This document shows, piece by piece, positions 26,937-37,633 of a stretch of DNA of 64,000 nt (within the stretch, counting starts at the first letter, position 1; every line of letters begins with the position of its first letter). Origin of the DNA: Silene latifolia (lineage: Eukaryota > Streptophyta > Magnoliopsida > Caryophyllales > Caryophyllaceae). The notes beneath the pieces are model-generated. The model saw only the letters and a program-made list of their open reading frames with translations. It ran no database searches and had not been told where the DNA came from. A program made the position numbers and the translations under genes. The DNA is taken from NCBI RefSeq assembly GCF_048544455.1, contig NC_133534.1, forward strand, positions 217,043,735 to 217,107,734, in the 5' to 3' direction.

Positions 26937-29900
26937 CTTCCTCAAGTGTATCCAAACAAGATCTCCGGGTTCAAAGCTTTTGGTTCCCTTAACACCCTTG
27001 GATTTGGCCTTGTGAGCCTCATTAGCCTTCTCAATTTGCTTCTTGACTTGTTCATGGACATGGAGCATTTGTTCAACCCTTTTCTTAGCATCATAATCAA
27101 TGGTATTTCTTTTGATGGGTGCCAAATCAGTAGGCATCATAGGATTCACGCCATAGACCACCTCAAATGGAGACTTGCCCGTGGTTGTGGAAGGGGCTCG
27201 GTTGAAGGCAAACTCGGCTTGAGCTAGTTTGAGGTCCCAATCTTTCAATGATCTTGCAACCGTGCACCTAAGGATCCTCCCCAAGGTCTTGTTGGTAACT
27301 TCCGTTTGCCCATCAGTTTGGGGGTGATGGGAGGTGCTAAACAAGAGCCTTGTTTTGAGTAGCTTCCATAAGGTTCTCCAAAAATGACTCATGAACTTGG
27401 AATCCCTATCCGAGACAATGGACTTAGGAATACCATGTAGCTTGACCACTTCTTTGAAATAGAGCTCGGCCACACTAGTTGCATCTTCGGTTTTCTTGCA
27501 AGCAATGAAATGAGCCATTTTGCTGAATCTATCCACAACCACCATGATTGAATCCTTCCCTCTTTGAGTTCTTGGTAAAGCAACAATGAAATCCATGCTT
27601 ATGTCTTCCCATGGCTGATTTGGAACCGGCAAAGGAGTGTAGGGGCCTGTTTGGAAATAGGACTTTGATTGTTGACAAGGAGCACACCTCTTGATCACAT
27701 CTTGGACATCCCCAAGCATCTTAGGCCAATAGAATTGCTCTTGGAGTATGTCATAGGTCTTTTGAATGCCAAAGTGCCCGGCAAGACCATTGGAGTGAAC
27801 TTCCCTTATCAATAAGTTTCTATAAGGTCCCCTAGGCACACACAACTTGTTCCCAAAGAATAAGAACCCATTTTGAACCAAGTACTTGCTCTTGAGCTTG
27901 ATTTGGCCAGATTGAAGAAGCTCCCATTCTCCTTTAAAATCCGGATCTTCCACATATAATTCCTTCATGTACTCAAACCCAAGGACCCTTTGCTCCATAA
28001 AACTCAACATAATGAACCTCCTTGACAATGCATCAGCCACTATGTTATCTTTCCCCTCTATGTACTTGCTTGAGAAGTTGAAGGATTGTAAGAACTCCAC
28101 CCATTTAGCATGCCTATGATTGAGCTTGTGTTGACCATTAATGTATTTGAGAGCCTCATGATCAGAATGTAGGACGAATGGTCGTGGTTTCAAGTAGTGA
28201 CTCCAATGGTTTAAGGCTCGAACAATAGCATAGAACTCCTTATCATAAGTTGAGTAATTGAGCTTGGCACCACTCAATTTCTCACTAAAGTAAGCAATTG
28301 GCTTGTGCTCTTGAACAAGGACAGCCCCAATGCCAATGCCACTAGCATCACACTCAACTTCAAACAACTTATTGAAATTTGGCAAAGTAAGAATAGGAGA
28401 CTCACAAAGCTTTTCTTTGATGATATTGAAGGATGATTCAGCCTTGTCTCCCCATTTGAACTCCCCTTTCTTCATACATTCGGTTATAGGAGCCATAAGT
28501 GTGCTAAAATCTTTGATGAACCTCCTATAGAATGACGCCAACCCATGGAAACTCCTTACATCCGTGATATTCTTAGGTATAGGCCATGATTTGATTGCCT
28601 TAACCTTCTCTTGATCAACCAATATGCCACGGTCAGAAATGATAAAGCCCAAGAATTGGACTTCACTTTGCATAAAAGAACACTTCTCTAGCTTGCCATA
28701 CAACTTGTGTTCCCTAAGAGTTTCAAACAACACTTGCAAATGCTTGAGGTGCTCTTCCTTGGAAGGACTATAAACCAAGATATCATCAAAGTAAACAACC
28801 ACAAATCTGCCCAAATAAGGTCTAAGTACCTCGGTCATGAGCCTCATGAAGGTACTTGGTGCATTAGAAAGACCAAATGGCATGACAAGCCATTCATACA
28901 ACCCATGCTTTGTTTTGAATGCGGTTTTCCACTCATCCCCTTCTTTGATTCTTACTTGGTGATAGCCTTGCCTTAAATCAATCTTTGAAAACAATTGAGC
29001 TCCACTAAGCTCATCCAAGATGTCATCAAGCCTAGGTATGGGAAACCTATACTTGATGGTAATGTTGTTGATAGCTCTACTATCCGTACACATCCTCCAA
29101 GACCCATCTTTCTTTGGCACTAATAGGGCCGGGACAGCACACGGACTAAGGGACTCTCTCACAAAGCCTTTGCTTACAAGTTCTCCAATTTGTTGTTGTA
29201 ATTCTTGAGTAGCTTTAGGATCACTTCTATAGGCAGCCTTGTTTGGTAATGTAGCTCCTGGAATGAAATCAATTTGATGCTCAATGCCCCTAAGAGGAGG
29301 CAAGCCACTTGGGAGCTCATTTGGGAACACATCTTCATAGGATTGGAGGAGCTCTTGGACCTCCTTAGGAAGTGAAACATTCTGCCCAAAAACCACATCC
29401 TTTGCAATAAGAGCATAGACATCTTCATCACCCTTTAACTCTTGGAGCATCTCGGCCTCATTGATCAATAATACCTCTTTTGAAGGTTCAAGCATGGATG
29501 GTGGTGTAGTATGCTTGAGGACGGGTGGAAGTGGTGTTAGAATGACCTTTCTTGAGCCAAACTTGAAGGTGTAAGTGTTGTCTCTCCCATGGTGTACCGA
29601 ATCCCTATCAAACTCCCAAGGTCTCCCAAGAAGAAGATGACAAGCATCCATAGGTAGAACATCACAAAGGGCCTCATCCGAATAGTTCTTGCCAATGGAG
29701 AAGGTTACAAGGCATTGCTTATCCACTCTAACTTCTGCCCCCTTGTTAAGCCACCTTAATTTATAAGGACTAGGGTGGTCTTGTGTGGGTAAAGATAGCT
29801 TTTCAATGAGAGTACTAGAGGCTACATTGGTACAACTCCCTCCATCAATGATAAGATTGCAAACTCTTCCCTTAATGGTGCACCTAGACCTAAAGATTTG

Positions 29901-30483
29901 TTGTCTTTGGTCCATTTCCAAGGGTTGGGGTTGGGTATGCATCACTCTCCAAGTAACCAAGCTAAGACCCGCATCCGGCATAACCACATCATCCTCTTCA
30001 TGGTCCGTTCCCTCCATTTCCTCATCACACACAAGAATCTCATCATCTCCCCAATGAACCACTTCAAAGCTACTAAGGGCTCTCTTGGTTGGGCATTCTT
30101 TGGTAAAGTGACCATAACCTTGGCATTGGTAACATTTTTTGAGAGGCATGGTCTTTTTTTGTGAGGTTTCGGCTGATTTTCCTTTGTCAAGTATGGTGGT
30201 TTTGTTTTGAGAGGGTGGTTCATTAATTTTGAAACTGGTTGGGGGTCTAAAGGTGGCGGTTTTGGTTGTTGGTTTGGTGATTGTAGCCTTCCCTTTACCC
30301 ATTTTCTCAACCCTTAAAGCCAAATTAACGGCTTCATCAAAGGACCATACTTGTTGCATTCTAACCCTATGAGCAATCTTAGTATCTAACCCTTCAACAA
30401 ATCTAGCAATTTTCTGTTCGGGCTTCTCATTAAGTTCACATTGCAAGGTAAGTTGTTCAAAGTCTCTAAGATATGACTCAAGT
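26937..30483 (-). CDS. gag-pol: Element A gag-pol, central part: gag C-terminus, protease, RT, RNase H, integrase
   Basis: Open without a stop for about 1180 codons; the first Met in this exon-like piece is at 30446, but the true start is the gag ATG at 36714. Counting from 30446: CCHC zinc knuckle CYQCQGYGHFTKEC at 105-118; aspartic protease motif LIIDGGSCTNV near 199-208; RT catalytic YFDD at about 552-555 (28782-28793); RNase H starting near FEVECDASG; integrase HHCC (GLAGHFG and RCAPCQ) near 880-925; and DDE residues in SMDFIVALP, IVSDRDSKF and GQTEVTNK. It ends WIHLRK where element C begins. All key residues appear present, so this copy may have coded for active enzymes before B and C arrived. 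Lineage: CRM-like chromovirus by resemblance of RT/IN and the HLRKERFP tail, from memory and not by alignment. Confidence 0.95.
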
Positions 30484-31150
30484 TGATATAGAATTAGTCT
30501 GTTTTAAACGAATTCTGTAGGTTAGAAAATATGCAGCGGAATTGTTGTAATCTGACCGTAGATTTGATGTAAAAACAGCGAATTAAATAGGTAAACAGAA
30601 GGTAAAACGTTAGAATTGATTAAGGAACAAGATAGATAGGTGAATCTTGATCAGCACCTCGCAAGGCAATCACTCGAATCACTCAAAGGCAACCTCGCAA
30701 GGTAGGGTTCGTGTATCTCGCAAGAATGACGAAATAAGCATAAAACTGGAAGTTTTATTGGTAATCTGTAATCTGAATGTTCTTAGGTTACAAAGCTTTA
30801 ATTTATAGTAACCTAAAACCTAATCATACTTGGACAACAAGCAAACTAATTTCCTTAACTAATTAGGAAATAAATAATCTGAAAAAAAGAAACTAAGACT
30901 TCACCTAGGATTAGGAAATTATAGACTTTCCTAATTTTATTTGTAATAGATTAATTAGCTAAATAATACTAATAATTTCGGACCAGCTAGTAATCCACAC
31001 GGTTTGGATTAACCGTGTACTTCTGGGCCTTTATCCACCCAAGTGAGCATCGTCAAATAACTTGACCCAATCTTGAAGCCTTCGACTAAATGAGTTGCAT
31101 TTCGGCTAAGTAGCACTTCATTTTCATTGTCCATCAATGCTCCTGCATCA
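30484..31150 (-). repeat. Element B 3' LTR (667 bp), contains end of polyprotein frame
   Basis: Reads the same as the 5' LTR. The pol frame continues 142 bp into it (31150 to 31009 on the minus strand). TATA-like copy at 30801-30807. Confidence 0.95.
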
Positions 31151-31764
31151 TTCTCTCCTTCTTTTTGAGAATTTGACCTCAAATTGTCGTCGTCGAGATA
31201 TGGGGACAGGTCACCAACATTAAACGTTGCACTCACACCACCGTACTCACTTGGTAATTCCAACTTGTAAGCATTCGAACCGTAGCAATCTATGACCTTG
31301 AATGGGCCATCTGCTCGCGGCATCAACTTGTTCTTTCGCTTAGCTGGAAAACGCTCCTTCCTTAAATGAAGCCACACGAGATCCCCTACTTTGAACACGG
31401 GCTGTTTTCGATGCTTATTGGCTTTCTCTTTGTATTTAGCATTCGATTTCTCAATTTGGGCTCTCACTTGTTCACAAGTCCTCAGAAAGGTAGCCTGCCT
31501 CTCCTTTGCTTCAAAGCTCATAAGGTCTTTCTTCGGAATTGGAACTAGATCAATAGGCAAAAATGGATTAATGCCATACACAATTTCGAATGGAGCACGC
31601 CCTGTAGTCACTGATGGAGTCCGGTTATACGCAAATTCAGCATGTGCAAGTTTAGTATCCCAATCCTTCGTAGTCTTGCTCACTAGGCCACGCAATAAAC
31701 TTCCCAAGGTACGATTAGTGACCTCCGTTTGCCCATCTGTTTGAGGATGGTGCGAAATCTTGAA
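31009..31764 (-). pseudogene. pol: Element B integrase C-terminus and LTR-encoded tail
   Basis: Resumes the integrase frame after the indel near 31765 (first Met in this frame at 31707). It holds the third catalytic region ([10 protein letters not shown]), EFAYNRTPS, the LVWLHLRKERFPAKRK and RADGPFKV GPY/F module, then DLSPYLDDDNLRSN and a tail that crosses into the 3' LTR (from NDAGALMDNE onward), stopping at 31009. The overlap with the LTR is 142 bp. Confidence 0.88.
31151..31170 (-). other. Element B polypurine tract
   Basis: Minus strand AAAAAGAAGGAGAGAA directly precedes the 3' LTR. Confidence 0.8.
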
Positions 31765-34374
31765 ACAGCAACTTTGTACCCATCAAACGCCATAAAGTCT
31801 TCCAAAAATAACTAAGGAACTTCACATCACGGTCTGAGACAATAGTAAGGGGAATACCATGTAAACGAACTACCTCCTTATAGTACAAATCAGCAACATT
31901 CGTAGCATCATCCGTCTTGTGACAAGGAATAAAATGAGCCATCTTTGAAAACCGATCAACAACAACCATGATCGAGTCTTTACCCCTTTGTGTTCTCGGC
32001 AAACCAAGTATGAAATCCATGCTCACCTCGCTCCAAGGCTGTTTTGGCGCATGTAAAGGCGTGTACAGCCCTTTGACAAACGAACTCTTTGCTTTCTGAC
32101 ACACAACGCACTTGCCCACAATTTCTTGGACATCTTTACTCATCTTGGGCCAATAGAAATGTTCACTTACAATGTCATAAGTCTTGTTTGAACCGAAATG
32201 ACCAGCCAAAGCTCCTCCGTGAGCTTCTCTAATAATCAACTCCTGAATTGACCCTTGTGGAATGCAAAGGCGATTTCCCTTAAACAAAAATCCGTCTTGC
32301 ATTGTATAAAGTCCAGTAGGTTCAATCACCTCTTTAGCAAATGCCGGGTCAGCCTTGTATAACTCTTTAATATGCTCAAAACCCAACAATCTTGCATCTA
32401 ATTCAACCAACAAACAATGTCTTCTAGATAACGCATCAGCTACAATATTAGAATTACCTGTTTTGTACTTGGATGAAAACGTGAATGACTGTAAAAACTC
32501 GACCCACTTCGCATGCCTTATGTTCAATTTTTGCTGTCCATGAATATGTTTAAGAGCTTCGTGATCAGAATGTAGCACGAATGGTTTCGGACGCAAATAA
32601 TGACTCCAATGCTCCAATGCTCGTACAATGGCATAAAACTCTTTGTCATAGGTTGAATAGTTCAGCCTTGCACCTCCAAGTTTCTCACTGAAATAAGCAA
32701 TGGGTCGTTTCTCTTGGATCAACACGGCACCAATCCCAACGCCACTTGCGTCACACTCGACTTCAAATAATTTCTCAAAGTTGGGCAGCGCCAAAACAGG
32801 TCCAGAACACAACTTTTTCTTCACTTCTTCAAATGCCTTTTGAGCACTCGGAGTCCAAACAAACTCCCCTTTCTTGGTTAGCTCGGTAATTGGAGCCATG
32901 ATTGAGCTAAACCCCTGGATAAAACGCCTATAAAACGATGCCAAACCATGAAAACTACGGACTTCAGTCGTGGATTTAGGCACTGGCCAGGCTTGAATAG
33001 CTTCGACCTTGGATGGGTCCATGCTTACTCCTTCTTTTCCTACAATGTAACCAAGAAAAACAACACTTGGCACCATAAAAGTGCACTTTTCGAGCTTACC
33101 ATACAGCTTCTGCGTTCTCATGACTTCAAATACAGCTCTAAGATGGAGCTTGTGCTCTTCTTCACTCTTGCTATAGATGAGAATGTCATCAAGATAGACA
33201 ACAACAAACTTGTTAAGGAACGGCCTTAACACTTCATTCATGAGTCTCATAAACGAACTAGGTGCATTACACAATCCAAACGGCATGACAAGCCACTCAT
33301 ACAACCCCTGTTTCGTTTTGAACGCTGTCTTCCACTCATCCCCTTCACGAATCCGCATTTGGTGGTATCCACTCCTCAAATCCAGTTTAGAAAACACACA
33401 TGAACCAGAAAGTTCATCTAGCATATCATCAAGTCTTGGCATAGGAAAACGGTATTTAATAGTGATGTTATTCACGGCTCTGCTATCTATACACATTCGC
33501 CAAGTTCCCTCCTTCTTCGGTACCAAAAGAGCTGGTACAGCACATGGGCTCAAGCTTTCTTTCACATAACCTCTATCTATCAGTTCTTGCACTTGTCTCT
33601 GTAACTCCTTAGCCTCTTCGGGATTACATCGATAGGCTGGTTTATTAGGTAATGCAGCCCCTGGAAGTAAGTCAATTTGGTGCTCAATCCCTCTCTTCGG
33701 TGGTAACCCATCGGGTAACTCGTCGGGAAACACATCACTGAACTCAACTAATAACTCCCGAATCCTCGCATCATTACTCTCCATTTTTTTCACCTCTCGA
33801 ACAACCAGTAGGTATGCTGGTTCCCCTCTCGCTACAACCTCCTCGGCCTCATTAGCATCCAAAAACAAACTGTCTTTTGCAATAGGTTTGTTATATTTGG
33901 TTGGCGACAATGGTTTCAAATGATACTTAGCTTTCCCTTTAGAGACAACATAGACATTACTTCGTCCGTCATGTTCCACCTTCCTATCATATTGCCACGG
34001 TCTACCCAGCAAAATATGGCAGGCATTCATCGGGATTACGTCACATAATATCTCATCTTTATACGGTCCCAATTGCAAAGAAATTAACGCCTGTTTCTTT
34101 ACCATGACCCCATTATTCCCATCAAGCCAATGTAGTTTATATGGTTTAGGATGGTTCTTAGTAGGCAATTTCAGTTTAGCAACGACATCCTTAGCTATAA
34201 CATTGGTACAAGAGCCACTATCAATAATAAGAGTGCAAATCTGGCTGTTTACCTTACAACGGGAATGAAACAATTGCTCCCTTTGCTCGTGCTCGATTTG
34301 AGCAGCCTCGGTGTGGAGGCTTCTAAGCACCAACACTTCTTTCTCCTCGTCTTTGTAAGGCTCCACCTCATGTA
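31715..34374 (-). pseudogene. pol: Element B pol: protease, RT, RNase H, most of integrase (ends in frameshift)
   Basis: A long open stretch of over 880 codons. Motifs in order: protease [12 protein letters not shown] near its start; RT with [18 protein letters not shown] and catalytic YLDD at 33185-33196; RNase H at [16 protein letters not shown]; integrase zinc finger GALAGHFG and [10 protein letters not shown]; catalytic Asp in [12 protein letters not shown] and IVSDRDVKF. The frame is lost near 31765, just after KLLF, where a one-base indel turns the expected [10 protein letters not shown] segment into another frame ending at 31715. The enzymes themselves look well preserved up to that point. 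Strong similarity to A's pol, so the same CRM-like lineage. Confidence 0.92.
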
Positions 34375-35408
34375 CTTCTTCCCACCACTCTCATCTTTGA
34401 CATCAATAGGCCCCGATTCAGAATCTGGGACAACGAAATTTGGAATTAAGTTAATCAATTCTTGAATTGTCAGAGCTTTCTTTTGCGGACATTCATTGGC
34501 AATGTGCCCATATCCCTGGCACTTGAAGCAACGCCTCAACCGTGTCTCCTTAGCTTCCACCACCGTGCCTTTTCCTTAATCTTTGGGATCCTCATGTCGT
34601 GGTTCCTTGCTATTAGATGTGGTAGCTGCTGATTTCGAGTATGTGCTCGAATTCTTTGCATAGTCACGAGTATAGGACTTCTTGCTCTTATCCTGCTTCT
34701 CAAATTTAAGAGCCAATCTGCAAGCATCATCAAAGTTATCATAATGTTGAATTTCCACTCTTTGCGCCAAATTAGTGTTGAGACCACGAATGAATCGTGC
34801 AGTCCTCAACTCTTGCTTTTCCTCTAGATCACATACGATACTCATCTTTTCAAACTCATTTATGTAATCAGAGACACTCGAACTCTCTTGTGACAGAGAT
34901 GTTAGTTTCAGATAATTGTCCTGCTCATAGTCTCTAGGAAGGAATCTCTTTGTGAGGTGCTTCTTGAGTTTATCCCATGTTTCAATTTTTGGCTTCTTAT
35001 CCTTCTTACGCTGCCTCTTCATGTTTTCGTACCACAAAGATGCGTACTTGGTCAATTTTAAGGTAGCCACCTTGAATTGCTTGTTTCCATCATAATTTTT
35101 GTACTCAAAGATCCTCTCTGCTGACTGTGAATCCAATCCAAGAATTTTTCAGCATCTCCATCTCCGTTAAACTCGGGAATGTCGAGTTTCAGGCCTCTAT
35201 CATCATCATTCGTTTTTTTGGTTGATTTTGGCTGTCCGTCCTCTTCAGATTCAGATTGGGTGTCTGACTCTGACCCGTTCAATTTCTTCTTCTTTTTTCT
35301 GGCTAAATCCGTAGCTATGCTCTTTACTACGTAAGAAATCTGGCCAATCTCTGCCCTAATTGCATCCATATCCTCCTTCCATGGTTTATCTCCTTCTCCA
35401 TTCACCAT
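34249..35408 (-). pseudogene. gag: Element B gag, frameshifted and with a nonsense codon
   Basis: The likely start is ATG 35408 (MVNGEGDKPWKEDMDA), matching the gag start of D. It reads in frame to KFLDWI near 35135, then a frameshift; relative to D the spacing before AERIFEYK is off by 1 or 2 bases. The second frame carries the capsid-like core (YASLWYENMKRQRKK, FLPRDYEQDNYLKL, ARFIRGLNTNLAQRVEI) down to a TAA near 34577, where D has Lys. The same frame then continues through the zinc knuckle CFKCQGYGHIANEC. A further one-base shift near 34375 is needed to reach the protease frame. It cannot make a normal Gag without suppression of these lesions. Confidence 0.88.
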
Positions 35409-35452
35409 CTTCTCCCAAGACTGATTTATTAAGCAATAAATCGAAAACCTAA

Positions 35453-35464
35453 GCTCTGATACCA
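35453..35464 (-). other. Element B primer-binding site (initiator tRNA-Met)
   Basis: Minus strand TGGTATCAGAGC, 3 nt (AAG) downstream of the 5' LTR. Confidence 0.88.
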
Positions 35465-35467
35465 CTT

Positions 35468-36134
35468 TGATATAGAATTAGTCTGTTTTAAACGAATTCT
35501 GTAGGTTAGAAAATATGCAGCGGAATTGTTGTAATCTGACCGTAGATTTGATGTAAAAACAGCGAATTAAATAGGTAAACAGAAGGTAAAACGTTAGAAT
35601 TGATTAAGGAACAAGATAGATAGGTGAATCTTGATCAGCACCTCGCAAGGCAATCACTCGAATCACTCAAAGGCAACCTCGCAAGGTAGGGTTCGTGTAT
35701 CTCGCAAGAATGACGAAATAAGCATAAAACTGGAAGTTTTATTGGTAATCTGTAATCTGAATGTTCTTAGGTTACAAAGCTTTAATTTATAGTAACCTAA
35801 AACCTAATCATACTTGGACAACAAGCAAACTAATTTCCTTAACTAATTAGGAAATAAATAATCTGAAAAAAAGAAACTAAGACTTCACCTAGGATTAGGA
35901 AATTATAGACTTTCCTAATTTTATTTGTAATAGATTAATTAGCTAAATAATACTAATAATTTCGGACCAGCTAGTAATCCACACGGTTTGGATTAACCGT
36001 GTACTTCTGGGCCTTTATCCACCCAAGTGAGCATCGTCAAATAACTTGACCCAATCTTGAAGCCTTCGACTAAATGAGTTGCATTTCGGCTAAGTAGCAC
36101 TTCATTTTCATTGTCCATCAATGCTCCTGCATCA
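35468..36134 (-). repeat. Element B 5' LTR (667 bp)
   Basis: Minus strand starts TGATGCAGGAGC and ends TTCTATATCA. TATA-like TATAAAT at 35785-35791 (minus). Three CTTGCGAG motifs (plus-strand complements at 35641-35650, 35677-35686 and 35701-35708) lie downstream of it. Confidence 0.95.
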
Positions 36135-36714
36135 CAAGTGGTTGTTGGTCTTGTTTAAGTTGTGTAAGCTTAATGAAAATGTCTTGAGTGTACTCTTTAG
36201 GTATAAACTTCTCATTAAGCTTCTTTTTCAGTTTTAACCAAGACTTAATAGGTTCCTTACCATCCCTTCTTCTCTGATTTTTTAAGTTCTCATACCAAAG
36301 GGAGGCATAGCCTTTGAGTTTCAAGATTGCAACTTTAAAAGCTTTGCCATCAGAATAACCTTTAAACTCAAAGACTCTTTCAATGGTCCTAAACCAATCT
36401 AACAAATCCTCGGGGTTTAAACTACCATGAAAATCAGGAATTTCTACCTTTAAGTCTTTGTTGGGCTCTCCATGAAAGGTCTCGGCCATTGACTCCTCCG
36501 AATCAGAATGCTCCTCTTCCTCATGGCCACCATGAGCTCGCCCTCTCCCCATGAGGCCACGGCCTCTACCCCTGCCTCTAGGTGGTCGTCCTCCTCTTGG
36601 TGGTGGTGTTGGAATATTAGCCATGATAACATTGAGAGATTCTAGCAACAAATCACATTTTTCAGAAAGTTGAGTAACTTGTGTTTCAATTCCAGCAATC
36701 CTTTCTTCACTCAT
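36135..36714 (-). CDS. gag: Element A gag, N-terminal part (interrupted by element B)
   Basis: The frame opens with ATG at 36714 (protein start MSEERIAGIETQ), 90 bp inside the 5' LTR. Gag forms the virus-like particle that packages element RNA. Residues about 35-62 are rich in Arg, Gly and Pro (PPPRGGRPPRGRGRGRG) and are followed by an acidic stretch. Then comes the capsid-like core with LYDWF-type and YASLWYENLK motifs shared with the gags of B and D. The frame meets element B after Pro-Leu, inside the duplicated CAAGT. It resumes in phase at 30483: removing B (5651 bp plus 5) keeps the frame. The RGG-like tract suggests RNA binding, which is inference. Confidence 0.9.
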
Positions 36715-36788
36715 GGTTGTTTTTTGTGTTTTTAATGTGGTTAGGGTATAATGAACTCACAAAGAAAGGATTTTTGTTGTTAACCAAA

Positions 36789-36801
36789 GCTCTGATAACC
36801 A
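36789..36801 (-). other. Element A primer-binding site (initiator tRNA-Met, variant)
   Basis: Minus strand reads TGGTTATCAGAGC, 3 nt (AAT) downstream of the 5' LTR. It is the plant tRNA-iMet complement TGGTATCAGAGC with one extra T. Confidence 0.8.
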
Positions 36802-36804
36802 ATT

Positions 36805-37633
36805 TGGAATAAAACTCTAAGAACACGAAAATGGACAGAAAACAAGCTAAAAACCGTGACTCAAATGCTAAGGATCGAGTGAATTGGATATGAAATAAAC
36901 CAAGCACAAAGCCAAGGTTTAAGACTAAGAGCTTGTTCAAGCACCTAGCAAAGAACTCACTCAACCCCTAGCACTAAGCATAGGAGGATCTTCTAGCACA
37001 AAGCAAAGAATTTAAGAGGAAAAACTAGGTTTTCACTTGTATTAATGTTCATTCAAATCTGAAGTTCTCAAGTGTTTAGCTTGGTTTATATAGACCAAGG
37101 CTTACAATCTTGACCCTTGATTACTAGTTACATCTAAGGGCCACAAAAATAGCAGCTAAAGACCAAGAAAAACGGCAGCCAAGGACTATGACAAATCTGA
37201 AATGAAAAGGACATAAAGCAAAGAAAGTAAACTAATAGTCCAAACTTCCTTGTTTGTAGCTCAACTTCTTATTTATGATTATATGGACTGAAATGGGGCT
37301 TGAGGAACCGTGTAAGAGTCCTTGTTGCAGCCATAAAGTCCCTTGAGCTTTGTTGGTTCAAAAGAGGAAGGTTGATAGCGACATAATGCACAAAAAACTA
37401 AGCTTGTTCCAGCCATGGTCCTGATTGCGCGCGGTTCAAAAAGCTTGGCAAACTCTATGATAGGCACGGCTTTGGGGTATAAGTTCCTACACAAAAACGT
37501 CCCAAACTCACCAAAGATTAATCCCATGCTGGAAAATGGCACGACTTCTTAGACGGAATTCATGTTAGACCTCAATCTAGTGCAAGGTCCAAAACCGGGT
37601 GAAATGTGGCCTTTCTCGGTTTGATTTGTTTCA
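36805..37633 (-). repeat. Element A 5' LTR (829 bp)
   Basis: On the minus strand it starts TGAAACAAATC and ends TTTTATTCCA. I read no difference from the 3' LTR over 829 bp. A TATA-like TATATAAA lies at 37085-37092 on the minus strand, a reasonable pol II promoter for the element RNA. The outer edge abuts the ACAAG target duplication. Confidence 0.95.

Larger units (their letters stand above)
30484..36134 (-). mobile_element. Element B: Ty3/gypsy chromovirus (CRM-like), degenerate coding, nested in A's gag
   Basis: A 5651-bp element with target duplication CAAGT (30479-30483 and 36135-36139). Minus-strand order: 5' LTR 35468-36134, primer site, gag, protease, RT, RNase H, integrase, polypurine tract, 3' LTR 30484-31150. 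The two 667-bp LTRs look identical, so insertion is very recent, yet gag-pol has at least three frameshifts and one nonsense codon. It is closely related to D (gag) and more distantly to A. Confidence 0.95.
21038..37633 (-). mobile_element. Element A: full-length Ty3/gypsy chromovirus (CRM-like), host of two nested insertions
   Basis: A 16,596-bp insertion in the satellite, flanked by the 5-bp target duplication ACAAG (21033-21037 and 37634-37638). Removing nested elements B and C with their duplications leaves about 6.1 kb. On the minus strand it reads 5' LTR 36805-37633, primer-binding site, gag, protease, reverse transcriptase, RNase H, integrase, polypurine tract, 3' LTR 21038-21866. The domain order (integrase last) is Ty3/gypsy. 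The RT/IN sequence and the frame running into the 3' LTR point to the CRM chromovirus lineage or a close relative. The LTRs look identical, so insertion was very recent; B and C are younger still. Confidence 0.95.

Noticed and set aside
26934..30446. Infectious retrovirus or pararetrovirus origin for element A
   Set aside because: No envelope-like ORF or movement protein; LTRs, target duplication and integrase-last order fit an ordinary Ty3/gypsy retrotransposon.
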